From Hyphomonas sp. (GTDB taxonomy: Bacteria; Pseudomonadota; Alphaproteobacteria; Caulobacterales; Hyphomonadaceae): a stretch of 64,000 bases of DNA. Made by a program: the position numbers and the translations under genes. Below, one piece after another: positions 43,845 through 52,748 of the stretch. The stretch's first letter is position 1; each line of letters opens with the position of its first letter. Location: NCBI RefSeq assembly GCF_022844445.1, contig NZ_JALHLS010000005.1, positions 177,709 to 241,708 of the forward strand, written 5' to 3'. The notes under the pieces were generated by a model. It did no database searches, had not been told where the DNA came from, and saw only the letters and a program-made list of their open reading frames with translations.

Positions 43845-44632
43845 GACAGCAGCCCCCCTATCAGGAACTTTCCCGCTCCATCAAAGGCAAGACCGCGCTG
43901 ATTACCGGCGCGGCGAGCGGCATGGGCCGCGCCACCGCGCACCTGTTCGCGCGCGAAGGGGCGAACGTGGCCGTGACGGACCTGAAGCAGGAAAATGTCG
44001 ACATCGTCGTCGAGGAGATCAAGGCCGCGGGCATCAAGCATGTGCGCGGCTGGGCGCTGGATGTCGGCGACGGCGCGGCGATCAAGCGCGTGGTGGATGA
44101 AGCGGCGGCGCATTTCGGCGGGATGGATATTCTCGTGAACAATGCCGGCTTTGCCATTCCGGCGCAGGTGGGCGAGGAATCCTATGAAGACAGCTGGGGG
44201 CCCAGCATCAACGTGATGCTGACCTCGCACCAGCGCGCGATCCGCGCGGCCTTGCCCTACATGCGCAGGAATGGCTGGGGACGAATCGTCAACATCGCCT
44301 CGACCGAAGGCCTCGGCGCGACGCCGGGTAACTCACCTTACGTGGCCGCCAAGCATGGCGTAATCGGCCTGACGCGCGGGCTGGCTGTTGACCTTGGCCG
44401 TGAGGGTATCACCGTCAACTGCATCTGCCCGGGTCCGATCACTACCGGCATCACGGCGGGCATTCCTGACGAGCACAAGGAAATCTATGCCAAGCGCCGC
44501 GTACCGCTGCGGCGCTACGGGATTCCGGAAGAGGTCGCCAACATGACGCTGTCGCTGGTTCTGCCGGCGGCGAGCTTCCTCAACGGGGCACATATTCCCG
44601 TCGATGGCGGCATGAACATCAAGAACGCCTAG
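43841..44632 (+). CDS. SDR-family oxidoreductase
   Basis: The 263-residue product starts MRQQPPYQELSRSIKGKTAL. It has TGAASGMGRATAHLFA (cofactor), NNAGFAIP, IVNIASTEG (catalytic Ser), YVAAKHG (Tyr/Lys) and the C-terminal HIPVDGGMNI. It is probably a hydroxyacyl-CoA or 3-oxoacyl dehydrogenase, judging from the coupled thioesterase. It overlaps the convergent M1-like peptidase gene by 4 bases. Confidence 0.93.
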   Translation: MRQQPPYQELSRSIKGKTALITGAASGMGRATAHLFAREGANVAVTDLKQENVDIVVEEIKAAGIKHVRGWALDVGDGAAIKRVVDEAAAHFGGMDILVNNAGFAIPAQVGEESYEDSWGPSINVMLTSHQRAIRAALPYMRRNGWGRIVNIASTEGLGATPGNSPYVAAKHGVIGLTRGLAVDLGREGITVNCICPGPITTGITAGIPDEHKEIYAKRRVPLRRYGIPEEVANMTLSLVLPAASFLNGAHIPVDGGMNIKNA

Positions 44633-47265
44633 AGGGCTTTGGCCGCCGCGGCGGCCTGGACCGAACAGAGCGTCAGGTACTCGCGGGTTTCCGCGAGAGC
44701 CTGTTCGTGGCCGGGCACACCGGCCGCGTTGGCAGCGAACAGTGCTTCCAGTTCCGGGATGCGCCCGGCATCGCAGAAGGCGCGCGCGAGGCGCGGCGCG
44801 CTGCGGCGCGACTGGGCGGGAATGACCTTAAGGAATTCCGGGAAGTGCGCGTTCAGCCGCCTCCAGGTTTCGTCCCGGTGCTGAGGATTCGCCATCAGGC
44901 TGCTGGCAATGGAGTAGCTGGCCGCTCCGCCGAAGGCGCCTTCATACATCATCGCCTCGGCGCGGCGGGCAAGTGCCGCGTCTGTCACCACGCCGATGGA
45001 ATCGGCGACGGCCTGCGTGAAGACGGCATCGTCCAGCCGTGTGCGCGCGGCGAGGATCTGGTCGAATGCGGTCGTACCGCCATCGGCAAATTCTACCTTG
45101 AGCGCGGCGACGTAGAGATCGCTCGACAGACCGCCGGTGCCCGCGAGGAGCGGCGCGATGCGGCGGCGCAGTTCGACACGGGCCTCGGCGTCCTTCAGCG
45201 TCAGCGCGCGGAACGCGAGGATGCGATCTGCCGCATCCGGCGGCGTGGAGGCGGCAACTCGTGCTGCGAGCGCGGCTGATATCTCTGTGCGGAGCGCTTC
45301 GGCTGACGCGGCGCTGGCCTGCTCCAGCAGCGCGTCGGCGGCGTGCAGACCGTAGATCAGCACCATAGGCTCGGGATGGACGAGCGAAGCCAGGAGCAGG
45401 CGGCGATAGGTCTCGCCCGGTATGGCGCCGGCGTTGAATCCGGCCTCAGCGCTGTCAAGGCTGACGAGCGCTTCGGTGGCTGGCAGGCTGGCGAAGGCTT
45501 CGCTGAGGGCTGCCCACGCAGGGGGCTTCAGGCCGAACCGGTAGTAGCCGGCACCATCCGCATTCGGAACAATCAGCGACGGGCACATCGCGCCGCGAAG
45601 ATCGGTGGAAGTTTGCTCGGCGGTGAGCATCGTGCAGGTCTCACCGCGATTGGCGCCGTCCTGCCAGGCGACGCAGACCGGAATGGTCCACCGCGTGCCG
45701 GGGGAAATGGTCGATCCGAGCGGGCGGTAGCGGCTCTGACGCAACGTCAGTTTCGGCGCGCCATTGCCACAAGACAATTCGGCTTCGACAAGCGGCACGC
45801 CTTGCTGGCTGACAAAGCTGCGGAAGACCTCGCCGATGGCGGGCTCGTCCGTGACATTGGAAATGGCTCCGTAGAAATCTTCGCTCGCCGCTTCGCCGTC
45901 GGCAAAACGCGCGATATAGCGGCCGAGCGCAGGCCGGAACTTTTCAGGCGTGAAATAGCGATCGACCATGCGGATAACAGCGGGCGCCTTCGAATAGGTG
46001 ATCGCGTCATAGGCGTTGCGGATGTCTTCGTTGCGCTTGATCGGCCCGGCGAGCGGGCGGGCGCTTGACAAGCTGTCCAGGGCCATGGCGCGCAGGCCGT
46101 CTGCGATGGCTACGACTTCATGCTGCTCGTCCGGCTCCAGCGCCGTGAGCACGGCGGTCTCGCTCCAGACGGCAAAGCCTTCCTTCAGCCAGAGATCATC
46201 CCACCAGGGCGGCGTGACGAGATTGCCAAACCACATGTGCGCAATCTCGTGCACATGGATTTCCTTCACGGAACGAATAAAGGCCTGACCCGCGTTCGGG
46301 CCGACCAGCACGCGCGCCTCGCGGTAGGTGATCGCGCCTGCAAGCTCGGTGGCGCCGGACGGCCATTGCGGCGCGGCGATGATGTCGAGCTTCTGATAGG
46401 GATAGGGTTGCTCGAGCATTTCTTCGAGAACGCGCATGATCTCCGGGGTCTGATCAAGGGCGAAGTCGAGCTCCGCCGCCTTTCCGGCGCGCGTGTATCC
46501 GGTCAGCGGCACTTCGAAATCGCGCACACCGTTGGCAGGAAGCGGCGCGCGCGGAATGCGGTCGAACTCGCCCACCGCTGCGGAGAGCAGGTAGGTCGAG
46601 AGCGGGCGGGTGGGCGCGAAGCGGATCGTCTGAAAGCCGCCGCGCGCGGGAGCACGCGAGACTTCCGGCGTGTTAGCGATGACGTGCATTCCGTCCGGAA
46701 CGGTGATCGACATTTCGAACACCGCCTTGAAACCCGGCTCGTCAAAGCCTGGAAGGAATCGGCGCGCTTCGATGCTTTCAGACTTGGCCAGCGCATAGGC
46801 GCGGCCCTGCGCCTCGACGCGGAAGAGACCCGCAAGGTTCGCATTGAACGGGGCGGAGTAACTGACTGTCAGCGTCAAATGGCGCGCAGCGAGCCGGCGC
46901 GGAAAGCCGACCCACACCACACCGGTCTCCAGAACTTCGGTCCAGGTCGCGTCGACCGTTTCGCCGCCCGCAGTCGCCGTTACCGAACTCACTTCCAGAT
47001 CGTCACCGTGCAGCCACAGTCCGGTCGCTGCGTTCTCCAGCAGGATGTCGATCTCGACCGTACCATAGAAATGGGCCTCGCGCGGATCAAGATCCAGCTC
47101 GGCGCGGTAGGTGATCGGCCGTGCGAGGCGCGGCAGGCGGCCGGTCGGCGCATCACGCAGCAGCTGCTCGGGACTGGCCGGCTGCACCGGCAGTGTCCAG
47201 GCGGAGCGCTGCGCGCATCCGGACAACGCGAGAATAGAGGCTGCCAAAAGACCGATCCAACGCAT
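44629..47265 (-). CDS. M1-family metallopeptidase-like lipoprotein lacking the GAMEN motif
   Basis: The 878-residue product has a lipoprotein signal (SILALSGCAQ). The zinc site is HEIAHMWFGN (about residue 338) with the third ligand E 18 residues on in LWLKEGFAVW, so the HEXXH-x18-E site is complete. Where M1 aminopeptidases have GAMEN it reads ELAGAITYRE, so N-terminal amino-group recognition may be altered. The N-terminal beta domain and C-terminal helical repeats follow the ERAP/PepN layout. It is probably a periplasmic peptidase, anchored in a membrane. It is convergent with the SDR. Confidence 0.88.
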   Translation of the reverse strand: MRWIGLLAASILALSGCAQRSAWTLPVQPASPEQLLRDAPTGRLPRLARPITYRAELDLDPREAHFYGTVEIDILLENAATGLWLHGDDLEVSSVTATAGGETVDATWTEVLETGVVWVGFPRRLAARHLTLTVSYSAPFNANLAGLFRVEAQGRAYALAKSESIEARRFLPGFDEPGFKAVFEMSITVPDGMHVIANTPEVSRAPARGGFQTIRFAPTRPLSTYLLSAAVGEFDRIPRAPLPANGVRDFEVPLTGYTRAGKAAELDFALDQTPEIMRVLEEMLEQPYPYQKLDIIAAPQWPSGATELAGAITYREARVLVGPNAGQAFIRSVKEIHVHEIAHMWFGNLVTPPWWDDLWLKEGFAVWSETAVLTALEPDEQHEVVAIADGLRAMALDSLSSARPLAGPIKRNEDIRNAYDAITYSKAPAVIRMVDRYFTPEKFRPALGRYIARFADGEAASEDFYGAISNVTDEPAIGEVFRSFVSQQGVPLVEAELSCGNGAPKLTLRQSRYRPLGSTISPGTRWTIPVCVAWQDGANRGETCTMLTAEQTSTDLRGAMCPSLIVPNADGAGYYRFGLKPPAWAALSEAFASLPATEALVSLDSAEAGFNAGAIPGETYRRLLLASLVHPEPMVLIYGLHAADALLEQASAASAEALRTEISAALAARVAASTPPDAADRILAFRALTLKDAEARVELRRRIAPLLAGTGGLSSDLYVAALKVEFADGGTTAFDQILAARTRLDDAVFTQAVADSIGVVTDAALARRAEAMMYEGAFGGAASYSIASSLMANPQHRDETWRRLNAHFPEFLKVIPAQSRRSAPRLARAFCDAGRIPELEALFAANAAGVPGHEQALAETREYLTLCSVQAAAAAKAL

Positions 47266-47402
47266 GCGCGCGCTCCTTCTGCCTGACGCTGCCAGGCTGA
47301 TTACCGCATCAGGCGGGATTTGGAAGCCCCGGCTCTACCCTTGTGCCAGAGCGGGCCTGCGCAGGCCTGCCCGGTTCATCCGCTGACGGACGATTTTCCA
47401 CC

Positions 47403-48017
47403 CTAGCCCGCAAATCCGCGCGCGGTCATCTCGTCATGCCAGCGGCCAAGGTTCGACAGCTCCTTGTGCGGCGCCCACTTCATCACGCGGCAGAACCCGC
47501 AAGTGATGTAAAGCGTGATGTCGGCAATCGTGAAACGATCGGCGGCCACGAACTCGCTATTCGCCAGATGCTCGTTGAGGCGCTCCACCATCTTCCTGGC
47601 GGCTTTCTCGCTTTTGGCGGCCGCTTCCGGGCTTTGCGGCACTTCAAGCGGCGCCATGGCTGGATGGGCGTTACGGAACCAGCCGGCGAACTGGATGAAG
47701 AACATCAGTTCCACACGCCGGTCCCACATCTCGATCAGCGCCTTTTCTTTCGGGTCGCGGCCCATCAGGTTCGGCTCGGGAAAGATACCTTCGAAATAGG
47801 TGCAGATGGCACGGCTCTCGGTGATATTCGTGCCGTCATCAAGGATCAGCGCGGGCACCTGCGCGTAAGGCGAGACTTCGCGGTAGCCCGGCTGCTTGTG
47901 CTCCTGCTTCATGATGGAGACTTCCTCCAGCTCCACCGCCTCCAGCTTGCCTTTGGCACGCAGGAAATAGATGACGCGGTCCGGGTTCGGCGCCATTGGG
48001 CTGTGATAGAGTTTCAT
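47403..48017 (-). CDS. Glutathione S-transferase family protein
   Basis: The 204-residue product starts MKLYHSPMAPNPDRVIYFLR, a thioredoxin-like N-domain. VSPYAQVPALILDDGTNITESRAICTYFE contains the cis-Pro (VPAL) and the Glu-Ser pair that binds glutathione. The C-terminal all-helical domain has FTIADITLYI. It conjugates or reduces a substrate with glutathione. It follows the TonB receptor by 24 bases in a leftward operon begun by a TauE/SafE exporter. Confidence 0.92.
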   Translation of the reverse strand: MKLYHSPMAPNPDRVIYFLRAKGKLEAVELEEVSIMKQEHKQPGYREVSPYAQVPALILDDGTNITESRAICTYFEGIFPEPNLMGRDPKEKALIEMWDRRVELMFFIQFAGWFRNAHPAMAPLEVPQSPEAAAKSEKAARKMVERLNEHLANSEFVAADRFTIADITLYITCGFCRVMKWAPHKELSNLGRWHDEMTARGFAG

Positions 48018-48041
48018 CTTGGTCCTCCAGGTATTTTCTGA

Positions 48042-50069
48042 TCAGAATGTCTTGGTGATGCCGAAGGTCGCATTCAGCGGCTCTCCGGGGAAATAGCGTT
48101 CATTGCCGAAGCCGACATCGGCGCGGTCGGCATAGGCCTCATCCGTCAGGTTACGGAGGATGACAGACGCTTCGAGCGAATCCGTGATGTTCCAGCCAGC
48201 CCGCGCGCCGAGCACAGTGTGGCCCGGATAGGAGACGGTGTTGGCGGGGTCAGTGAAATACTCTCCAACATGTTCCAAAGTCAGTGACAGTTTCAATGCA
48301 TCGCTCGCCTGCCAGTCGAGGCGGGCATCGGCGAGCCACTCCGGCGCCGTGTCGATGTCATTGCCGGACACGATCCGCTCCTGCGCGGCGACGACCGGCC
48401 GGTCGAATGTATACTCCTGATCGCTCCAGGCGGCATTGCCGCCGAGGCTAAGCCGGTCGTCAATCCGCAAGGTGGCCGCAGCCTCGATGCCTTTGTGGCG
48501 CGTTGATCCGTCCACGACGTTCAGGCCATCGGAATCCCGGAAGAAGAAATTGTCCTTCTCCATCCAGTAGGCGGCGATATCGAAATCGAGATGGTCGAAC
48601 AGGGCGTCCCCGCGCACACCGAACTCGACGCTATCCAGCGTCTCGGCCTTGATCTCGCCGGCGACCTGCCGGTTCTGCAGGCGGTAGAGGTCTGAAACCT
48701 GCGGCGCACGGGCACCGCGCGCATAGTTCGCATAGAAACTGTACCAGCCACGGTCCCAGACAAGACCGAGCTTCGGCGTGATGAAGCTGAAATCATCCGA
48801 GCGGTTGGCAGGCACATTAAAGCGGCCGTTGATTCCGGCGGGCGCGCGCGTGTCGTAAGAGTAGTCATGAGACTCGCCGCGCAGGCCTGCAAGCAAACGC
48901 AAATCGTCCGTGAGCGCTACATCGGCTTCGGACCAGAGCGCGAAGACTTGCGTTTCGACTTCGTAGTTGTAGTGAACACCGATCGGGAAGGCCGGGTTGG
49001 CATTCGGCCGGGGCTGTATCTCTTTCAGGTATCCGGTGGCAAAATCGGTATCGGCACCGAAGCGCCAGGTGAAGCGGCCGACCGGATCCAGATCATAGCG
49101 CACCATCAGGCCGCCCCCGGTATGCGCGTTCTTCTCGACACCGCCATAGGGCAGGAAGTGCTGCGAAAAAACCATGCCCTGGCTGTGCGCGTTTGGCGTG
49201 AGGATCAGGTGGCCAGGACCGAGGTCGCGCTCGAGGCGCAGACCCATGCGGGCGGACCAGGCATCCCGGAAGGCTTCCGGGTTCGGATTGGTCTCCGCGA
49301 GGTCGCGGTCTTCATAGGCGCGGGGGCCCTGGATGAAGCTGGCGGTTTCCTGGTTGAGGCTGGACGCGGAGAGCCAGGCGGCCGCGTCCCATTCGCCGAG
49401 AGACTGACGCGTGAGCAGGGAGACTTTCTGTTGCTCTCCGCCGGTTGCCTCGCGCCAGCCGCTGTCTTCCATCAGGGAGACGTTCAGCCGTGTATCTTCG
49501 CCCAGATTGACGGACGCATCACCGCGCCAGCGGCCAAGCGAGCCATAGCTGGCGCGCAGGGACTGATCGCTCTCCGCATCCGGCAGGATGACGTTGATCA
49601 GTCCGTGTACGGCGTTTGAGCCGTACTTCGCACTGCCCGGCCCGCGGATCACTTCGATGGCATCGGCTATTTCCAGATGCGGCTCGATAAGGCTGTTGAC
49701 GTTGCCAAAGGCGGGCGACCGGGTCGGCACGCCATTCTCGAGAATGAGAAAACTTCCCTGCCCGGCCCCACCGCTCAGCACCGGCGAGCGGATCGCGATC
49801 AGATGCTCCTGCCCGGAATTCATCTGGATGTTGACGCCGGGCGCCTGGTTCAGGATTTCGGCGGGCCGGTCGGCGGCGGTGTCTGCGATCAGCCCGCTCT
49901 CGATGACAGACTGCGCGCCGGGATCCCGGTCCTTGCGGTCGCCCCAGATCTCGATCGGCTGCAGGCGCAGGTCTGCTGCTTGCACCGCTTCAGCCGGTTC
50001 GGTTTGCGCAAGGCCGGCAGGCGCCAGCCCCACGACGGCAAACACAATCAATCCGTTGCGTAAGGACAC
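48042..50069 (-). CDS. TonB-dependent outer-membrane receptor
   Basis: The 675-residue product has a signal ending LAPAGLAQ, a TonB-box-like LQPIEIWGDR (about 36-45), a plug (ILNQAPGVNIQMNSGQ, AIRSPVLSGGAGQGSFLILE, AIEVIRGPGSAKYGSNAVHG) and a barrel with the C-terminal aromatic in FGITKTF. A LINV-type plug end suggests a BtuB/CirA-like receptor. The ligand is unknown; cotranscription with TauE/SafE and a GST hints at an organosulfur compound. Confidence 0.93.
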   Translation of the reverse strand: MSLRNGLIVFAVVGLAPAGLAQTEPAEAVQAADLRLQPIEIWGDRKDRDPGAQSVIESGLIADTAADRPAEILNQAPGVNIQMNSGQEHLIAIRSPVLSGGAGQGSFLILENGVPTRSPAFGNVNSLIEPHLEIADAIEVIRGPGSAKYGSNAVHGLINVILPDAESDQSLRASYGSLGRWRGDASVNLGEDTRLNVSLMEDSGWREATGGEQQKVSLLTRQSLGEWDAAAWLSASSLNQETASFIQGPRAYEDRDLAETNPNPEAFRDAWSARMGLRLERDLGPGHLILTPNAHSQGMVFSQHFLPYGGVEKNAHTGGGLMVRYDLDPVGRFTWRFGADTDFATGYLKEIQPRPNANPAFPIGVHYNYEVETQVFALWSEADVALTDDLRLLAGLRGESHDYSYDTRAPAGINGRFNVPANRSDDFSFITPKLGLVWDRGWYSFYANYARGARAPQVSDLYRLQNRQVAGEIKAETLDSVEFGVRGDALFDHLDFDIAAYWMEKDNFFFRDSDGLNVVDGSTRHKGIEAAATLRIDDRLSLGGNAAWSDQEYTFDRPVVAAQERIVSGNDIDTAPEWLADARLDWQASDALKLSLTLEHVGEYFTDPANTVSYPGHTVLGARAGWNITDSLEASVILRNLTDEAYADRADVGFGNERYFPGEPLNATFGITKTF

Positions 50070-50096
50070 GCGCGCACTCCCACAAAGAGGCGCAAA

Positions 50097-50849
50097 TCAG
50101 CCGAGCGCCCGCCAGAGGTTGTAGGCGCTGACGAGGCAGATGGCGACCCCGACGATGACGGTCAGGATCTTGCGCGGCACGCGGCGGGCGGCCCATGCGG
50201 CAATTGGCGCGGCGATCACGCCGCCGATCAGCAGGGCCAGCGCCGCCTTGCCGAAGCTAGGACCCAGAGCGATCAGAAACGCGAGGCTGGCCGCAACGGT
50301 GACGACGAATTCGGCGATGTTGACGGTGCCGACCATGCGGCTCGGCTCACCGCCGCGGGCGATCAGGTTTGATGTGACGACAGGACCCCAGCCGCCGCCG
50401 CCGATGGCATCGGCCATGCCGCCCGCAAAACCGAGGATGCGCACCCGGCCGATCTTCGGCGGGCTGCCATTCGGGCGCAGGCCCTTCCAGATGACGATCA
50501 CCCCCATCAGAAGCAGGTAGGCCGCAATGAACGGGCGGATGAAGGTTGTGTCGGCATGGCTGATCAGGAAGGCGCCGATCACCGCTCCGGCCGAGCCGAA
50601 CAGCGCGAGGCGCCAGAACATGTTCCAGTCCACGTTGCGCGCGAGCGCATGGGACGTGCCGGAGGCGGCCGTGGTGAAGACTTCGGCCGCATGCACGTTG
50701 GCGCTGGCGAGGGCCGGAGGAATGCCCATCAGCAGCATCGCGCTCGTCGAGATGACACCGTAAGCCATGCCGAGGGCGCCATCGACCATCTGGGCGAGGA
50801 AGCCGACAAGGATCAGCCAGAGAAAGAGTTCATCGATGACGAATGGCAC
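50097..50849 (-). CDS. TauE/SafE-family membrane transporter
   Basis: The 250-residue product starts MPFVIDELFLWLILVGFLAQ and has about eight membrane segments. The family repeats appear as GALGMAYGVISTSAMLLMG, HAAEVFTTAASGTSH and GSVVTNLI-like GPVVTSNLIARGGEPSRMVG. TauE/SafE proteins export sulfite, sulfonates or related anions. It is the first gene of the leftward TauE-TonB receptor-GST operon, 27 bases ahead of the receptor. Confidence 0.9.
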   Translation of the reverse strand: MPFVIDELFLWLILVGFLAQMVDGALGMAYGVISTSAMLLMGIPPALASANVHAAEVFTTAASGTSHALARNVDWNMFWRLALFGSAGAVIGAFLISHADTTFIRPFIAAYLLLMGVIVIWKGLRPNGSPPKIGRVRILGFAGGMADAIGGGGWGPVVTSNLIARGGEPSRMVGTVNIAEFVVTVAASLAFLIALGPSFGKAALALLIGGVIAAPIAAWAARRVPRKILTVIVGVAICLVSAYNLWRALG

Positions 50850-50973
50850 GATCGATCTCCTGGTCCTCGCAACTTTCGATGCTTGTCGCGAAGAAAAGGA
50901 AGCGCTGCCACGCGCCGGAACTCAACTGACTCGTAAGACTACCTGATCAGTCGTCTAACCGGCGCTGCGCCGA

Positions 50974-52494
50974 TCAGGGTTGTTTGTGCGGTGCCGGTTC
51001 TGATCGCAGAGAACGGATCTTGTAATTGAAGGCGATACATTCGTTCTGCCAGTCGGCCGGGTCGGCCGCGACATCATCCCACCGATAGGCCTTGGGATCG
51101 GCTGCGATCGGCGTGACCACGATGTCCTGCTCGCCGGCCACTGCACGGCGTTCGATTTCGGCGTAGCGGGCAAACAGCGCCGGGCGCCAGTCGAACATGG
51201 CGCTCGGTACGTCACGGATGCCATACATTGTGTTGGGGGCAATCAGCAGAACGATCGGAAAAAGAGCGAGCGCGCCGGTCTGCAGAGGGCGGCGCAGGGT
51301 GGAGTTTCCCGGAAGCCTGTCCGAGACGATCGCAGCCAGCGGCACAAGGCTGGCCATCCAGCCACCGATGAAAGCGGCAAAGAGGATATCTCGCACACGT
51401 CCGGGCGCTTCGTGGCCCTGCGCATAAATGGTGATCGCGAAACCGGCGAGGACGGCAAGCATCGTAACGACCGGGACCGTGGCGGCCATCGACGAAAACG
51501 GACCGGGCAACGGAAGTTTCCAATTGATCCATTCCGGCCGCGCGCGGGCGAACACGGGAACCGTGAGTACGACGACCGTGAGGCAAATGAGGCGGATGTC
51601 GCCCAGCCACGCAATCGGGGAAGCGCGCGGGCTGATCAGGAAGTTGACTGTTGTGACGGGATCATGCGCGTTCGGGAAATTGATGTGCTCGCGCGCTGTG
51701 GTGCCAGGCGCAGATATGTTCAGATAAACGCCGATGGCCGTGATCGTCAGGAGGATGCCGAACGCGATCATCAGATCACGGCGGCCTCGGATAGCGGACA
51801 ACGCAAAACCAATGCCGGCACAGCCAAGAAGCAGAAGGCCCGGCAGTTCGTGGAACGCCGTCGTCATGAAGGCGAGGAAAGCCGACAGCGCAAACGCGGC
51901 AAACTGGCGAGCGCGGTCATGGCCGAGAGCCGAGTCGCTGGCGCAGACCATCAGGCTCAAGGCCATCAGCAGCATCGGCAGCTCGTACTCCACGACGCCG
52001 GTCAGCCAGAACCAGGTGTCGCCCTGATGCGTCATGCCCGTCCAAAACGTGGCGCAGAGCAATACGGCAAGAAAGAGCTTGAAACCGGCGATGAGCGTCT
52101 TGCGATAGATGATGTCGAGGAAGGCATAGAAAACCGCGGTCCACAGGAAGGGCGAAACCGAGATGATCAGGTTGTAGGCGATCGAGTGCATGTCGATGTG
52201 CGGGAACGTGTATGCATAGACAGCATGCGTCGCCCAGCGACCGGACCAGTTGTAGTAGACTTCACCCACGCCTTTGAAAGCCTGGCTGATGTCGGGTGAC
52301 AGGCCCCAGCGGCAGTAATCATCACCGGCTGGCATGGCGAGGAATGTCAGCGCAAAAGACAGAGCGGTGAGCGCGCACAGGGTGCCGATCAGGAACCACC
52401 TTAGAACTTGGGCTGTGGTCTTTGGAAGGGTTTCAAAAAGCACGCGGGCTCCTGGGGCGATCAGCAATGGCAACGTTGCGTCCCGATCTGGCAC
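50974..52494 (-). CDS. DUF6056-like multi-pass membrane protein (GT-C glycosyltransferase-like)
   Basis: The 506-residue product has about 11 membrane segments. After the first lies a loop with AMPAGDDYCRWG and YYNWSGRWATHAVYAY, the acidic Asp-Asp and NW-GR blocks of DUF6056-type proteins, resembling GT-C glycosyltransferases that use lipid-linked sugar donors. The C-terminal 80 residues are soluble. A role in cell-surface glycosylation is plausible but unproven. It starts 254 bases downstream of the CNT gene's stop. Confidence 0.65.
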   Translation of the reverse strand: MPDRDATLPLLIAPGARVLFETLPKTTAQVLRWFLIGTLCALTALSFALTFLAMPAGDDYCRWGLSPDISQAFKGVGEVYYNWSGRWATHAVYAYTFPHIDMHSIAYNLIISVSPFLWTAVFYAFLDIIYRKTLIAGFKLFLAVLLCATFWTGMTHQGDTWFWLTGVVEYELPMLLMALSLMVCASDSALGHDRARQFAAFALSAFLAFMTTAFHELPGLLLLGCAGIGFALSAIRGRRDLMIAFGILLTITAIGVYLNISAPGTTAREHINFPNAHDPVTTVNFLISPRASPIAWLGDIRLICLTVVVLTVPVFARARPEWINWKLPLPGPFSSMAATVPVVTMLAVLAGFAITIYAQGHEAPGRVRDILFAAFIGGWMASLVPLAAIVSDRLPGNSTLRRPLQTGALALFPIVLLIAPNTMYGIRDVPSAMFDWRPALFARYAEIERRAVAGEQDIVVTPIAADPKAYRWDDVAADPADWQNECIAFNYKIRSLRSEPAPHKQP

Positions 52495-52699
52495 ACCGTG
52501 CCCCTACCGGTTTGTCCTTCGGCCAAGCCGGAACCGCGCCCGGATGTCAGCCCCGATCACGATCCAGCCGGGACTGAATGACAAGACTGCGCGCATGCAA
52601 TATGCAAACCATTGGCCCCCGGCTGCCTTTATCGGGCACGCGCGGTGCCGAATGCCCGATCAAAAGGCATCCACAAGCCCCTGCGTTACTCAAAAGAGA

Positions 52700-52713
52700 A
52701 CGGACCGGTCCGT
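52700..52713. promoter_or_regulatory. 14-base palindrome between the CNT and DUF6056 genes
   Basis: ACGGACCGGTCCGT is a perfect palindrome in the 254-base gap upstream of the DUF6056-like gene and past the end of the CNT gene. Dyads of this kind serve as TetR-type operators or terminator stems; there is no loop or U-run, so an operator is more likely. No regulator gene is adjacent. Confidence 0.35.
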
Positions 52714-52748
52714 ACCGTGCCCGGCGCCCACCACCCTTGGTGCGGCGA

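Noticed and set aside
46120..47286. 388-codon plus-strand frame opposite the M1-like peptidase, and similar long frames opposite uvrA, the DEAD-box helicase and rpoA.
   Set aside because: All are shadows of well-supported genes with the same compositional cause; none has a ribosome binding site or recognisable protein.
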